A DNA stretch of 64,000 bases from Inhella proteolytica (lineage in GTDB: Bacteria; Pseudomonadota; Gammaproteobacteria; Burkholderiales; Burkholderiaceae_C), in contig NZ_JAEDAK010000008.1 of NCBI RefSeq assembly GCF_016093275.1, positions 1-64,000 of the forward strand, given 5' to 3'. The first letter of the stretch is position 1, and the number at the start of each line of letters is the position of its first letter. Below are positions 63,092 through 64,000 of this stretch, piece by piece. A program made the position numbers and the translations under genes. Below the pieces are notes generated by a model. It was not told the DNA's origin. It saw nothing but the letters and a program-made list of their open reading frames with translations, and ran no database searches.

Positions 63092-64000
63092 TCAGAGCCC
63101 TTCGAAGGCCTGTGCCAGGTCGGCGATCAAGACTTCGGGCTCTTCGAGCCCAATGGCCAGGCGCAGCACCGTCTCTTCGCTGCGGTTCACGCTGCGCAGA
63201 TGCGTGAGGTCGTAGGGCACGGCCAGACTGACCGGCCCGCCCCAGCTCCAGGCCAGGCGGAACACGCGCAGCGCGTCCACCGCCGCCTCGATGCGTGCGC
63301 CCGGCGTGCCGGGCTGGAAACGCAAGGTCAGCAGGCCGGCGGCCGCACGGCACAGCTGCTTCCAGTGCACATGGCCCGGCGAGCCCGGCAACGCCGGGTG
63401 CAGCACCTGCGCCACTGCCGGGTGCTGCTGCGCCCAGGCCGCCACCTGGCGGGCGGCGGCGTCCTGGGCGGCGTAGCGCAGCGGCAGGCTGGCCAGGCCG
63501 CGGAGCACCAGCTCCACATCGTTGCCCCCCACGCCCAGGCCGCTGCGGCCATGCGTGGCGGCCAGGCGCTCGAACAAGGCGCGGTCGCGCGTGGCCACGG
63601 AGCCCATCAGCACATCCCCACCGCCGCTCGGGTACTTGGTGAGCGCATGGATGGTCAGGTCCACCCCGAGCGCAAAGGCGTCAAAGGCCAGCCCGGCGCC
63701 CCAGGTGTTGTCCAACGCGACCAGGGCCTGCGGCGCGCCCGCGCGCACCGCGGCGATCAGACCGAGCAGGTCAGGGAACTCCAGCGTGATCGAGCCCGGC
63801 GCCTCCAGCCACACCAGGCGTGTGGCCGGCGTCAGCTTGGCCGCCAGGTCAGCCGGGTCCAGCGGGTCGTACACCGCGTGGGCGATGCCCCAGGCGGCCA
63901 GCTCGTGGCGCGCGCTGTTGCGGCTGGGGCCGTAGACGTTGTCCGGGATCAGCAGCTGGTCGCCGCTCTTCAGCAGGCTGTGGTTGACAAGGTTCAGCGC
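63092..64000 (-). CDS. metC: Cystathionine beta-lyase family PLP enzyme, 5' end outside window
   Basis: The last 302 residues of a Cys/Met metabolism PLP-dependent enzyme; the frame is open to the right edge of the window. It has DQLLIPDNVYGPSRN, then RLVWLEAPGSITLEFPDL and DNTWGAGL with the PLP-binding Asp. The Schiff-base Lys is in THALTKYPSGGGDVLMGS-like sequence (ALTKYPSGG), and the C-terminal RFQPGTPGARIEAAVDALRVF and SWGGPVSLAVPYDLT follow. The SWGG and VPYD pattern favours cystathionine beta-lyase over gamma-synthase. It ends 178 bases upstream of tpsB on the same strand. Confidence 0.85.
   Translation of the reverse strand, partial: ALNLVNHSLLKSGDQLLIPDNVYGPSRNSARHELAAWGIAHAVYDPLDPADLAAKLTPATRLVWLEAPGSITLEFPDLLGLIAAVRAGAPQALVALDNTWGAGLAFDAFALGVDLTIHALTKYPSGGGDVLMGSVATRDRALFERLAATHGRSGLGVGGNDVELVLRGLASLPLRYAAQDAAARQVAAWAQQHPAVAQVLHPALPGSPGHVHWKQLCRAAAGLLTLRFQPGTPGARIEAAVDALRVFRLAWSWGGPVSLAVPYDLTHLRSVNRSEETVLRLAIGLEEPEVLIADLAQAFEGL

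Overview
The window is 64 kb of high-GC DNA from a Gram-negative bacterium, most likely a betaproteobacterium of the order Burkholderiales (Rubrivivax/Leptothrix/Roseateles/Inhella-type lineages). The order exbB-exbD-lpxK-Trm112-kdsB-adk, the TonB system with two ExbD proteins, the complete type VI secretion (T6SS) locus with tagJ, tagF, FHA protein and kinase, and the two-partner secretion pair all fit that group. The taxonomic call rests on gene order and protein character, not on a database search.

Layout. 1-311: the 3' end of an IS110-family transposase abutting a decapitated DUF192 gene. 0.3-8 kb: housekeeping block with an EEP-family hydrolase, sodB, xseA, then exbB-exbD-lpxK-Trm112-kdsB-adk and a short-chain dehydrogenase. 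8-19.4 kb: an outer-membrane uptake locus made of a periplasmic TPR protein, two ExbD, ExbB and TonB (one minus-strand operon), then a secreted S9 peptidase, a periplasmic coiled-coil protein, a TPR-Asp/Asn hydroxylase and a large TonB-dependent receptor. 19.8-28.3 kb: mixed metabolism and quality control (methyltransferase, LD-carboxypeptidase, tadA, a periplasmic solute-binding-like protein, nadA, ComFB, an MFS pump with a divergent AraC regulator, ratB/ratA, smpB).

28.3-54.9 kb: the T6SS locus. A minus-strand run of about 20.5 kb reads tssH-tssK-tssL-tssM-tagF-tssA-tssB-tssC-hcp-tagJ-tssE-tssF-tssG-vgrG-DUF4123. Divergent from it are tagH (FHA) and a PpkA-like kinase, then a PAAR-like DUF4280 tip candidate, an OmpA-family protein and a membrane-anchored protein with a zincin-like HExxH motif. 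No tssJ, no PP2C phosphatase and no effector gene behind the DUF4123 adaptor were seen.

55-62.9 kb: a two-partner secretion operon, tpsB-tpsA. The 2095-residue TpsA has an N-terminal haemagglutinin secretion domain, a run of seven KVYDG (MBG/YDG-type) repeats, a Gly/Pro-rich hinge and a C-terminal caspase-like (peptidase C14) domain with an intact His-Cys pair. This is the most unusual object in the window: a surface or secreted adhesin-type protein ending in a caspase-fold protease. The window ends inside a PLP enzyme of the cystathionine beta-lyase family.

No tRNA, rRNA, CRISPR array or phage region was recognised.
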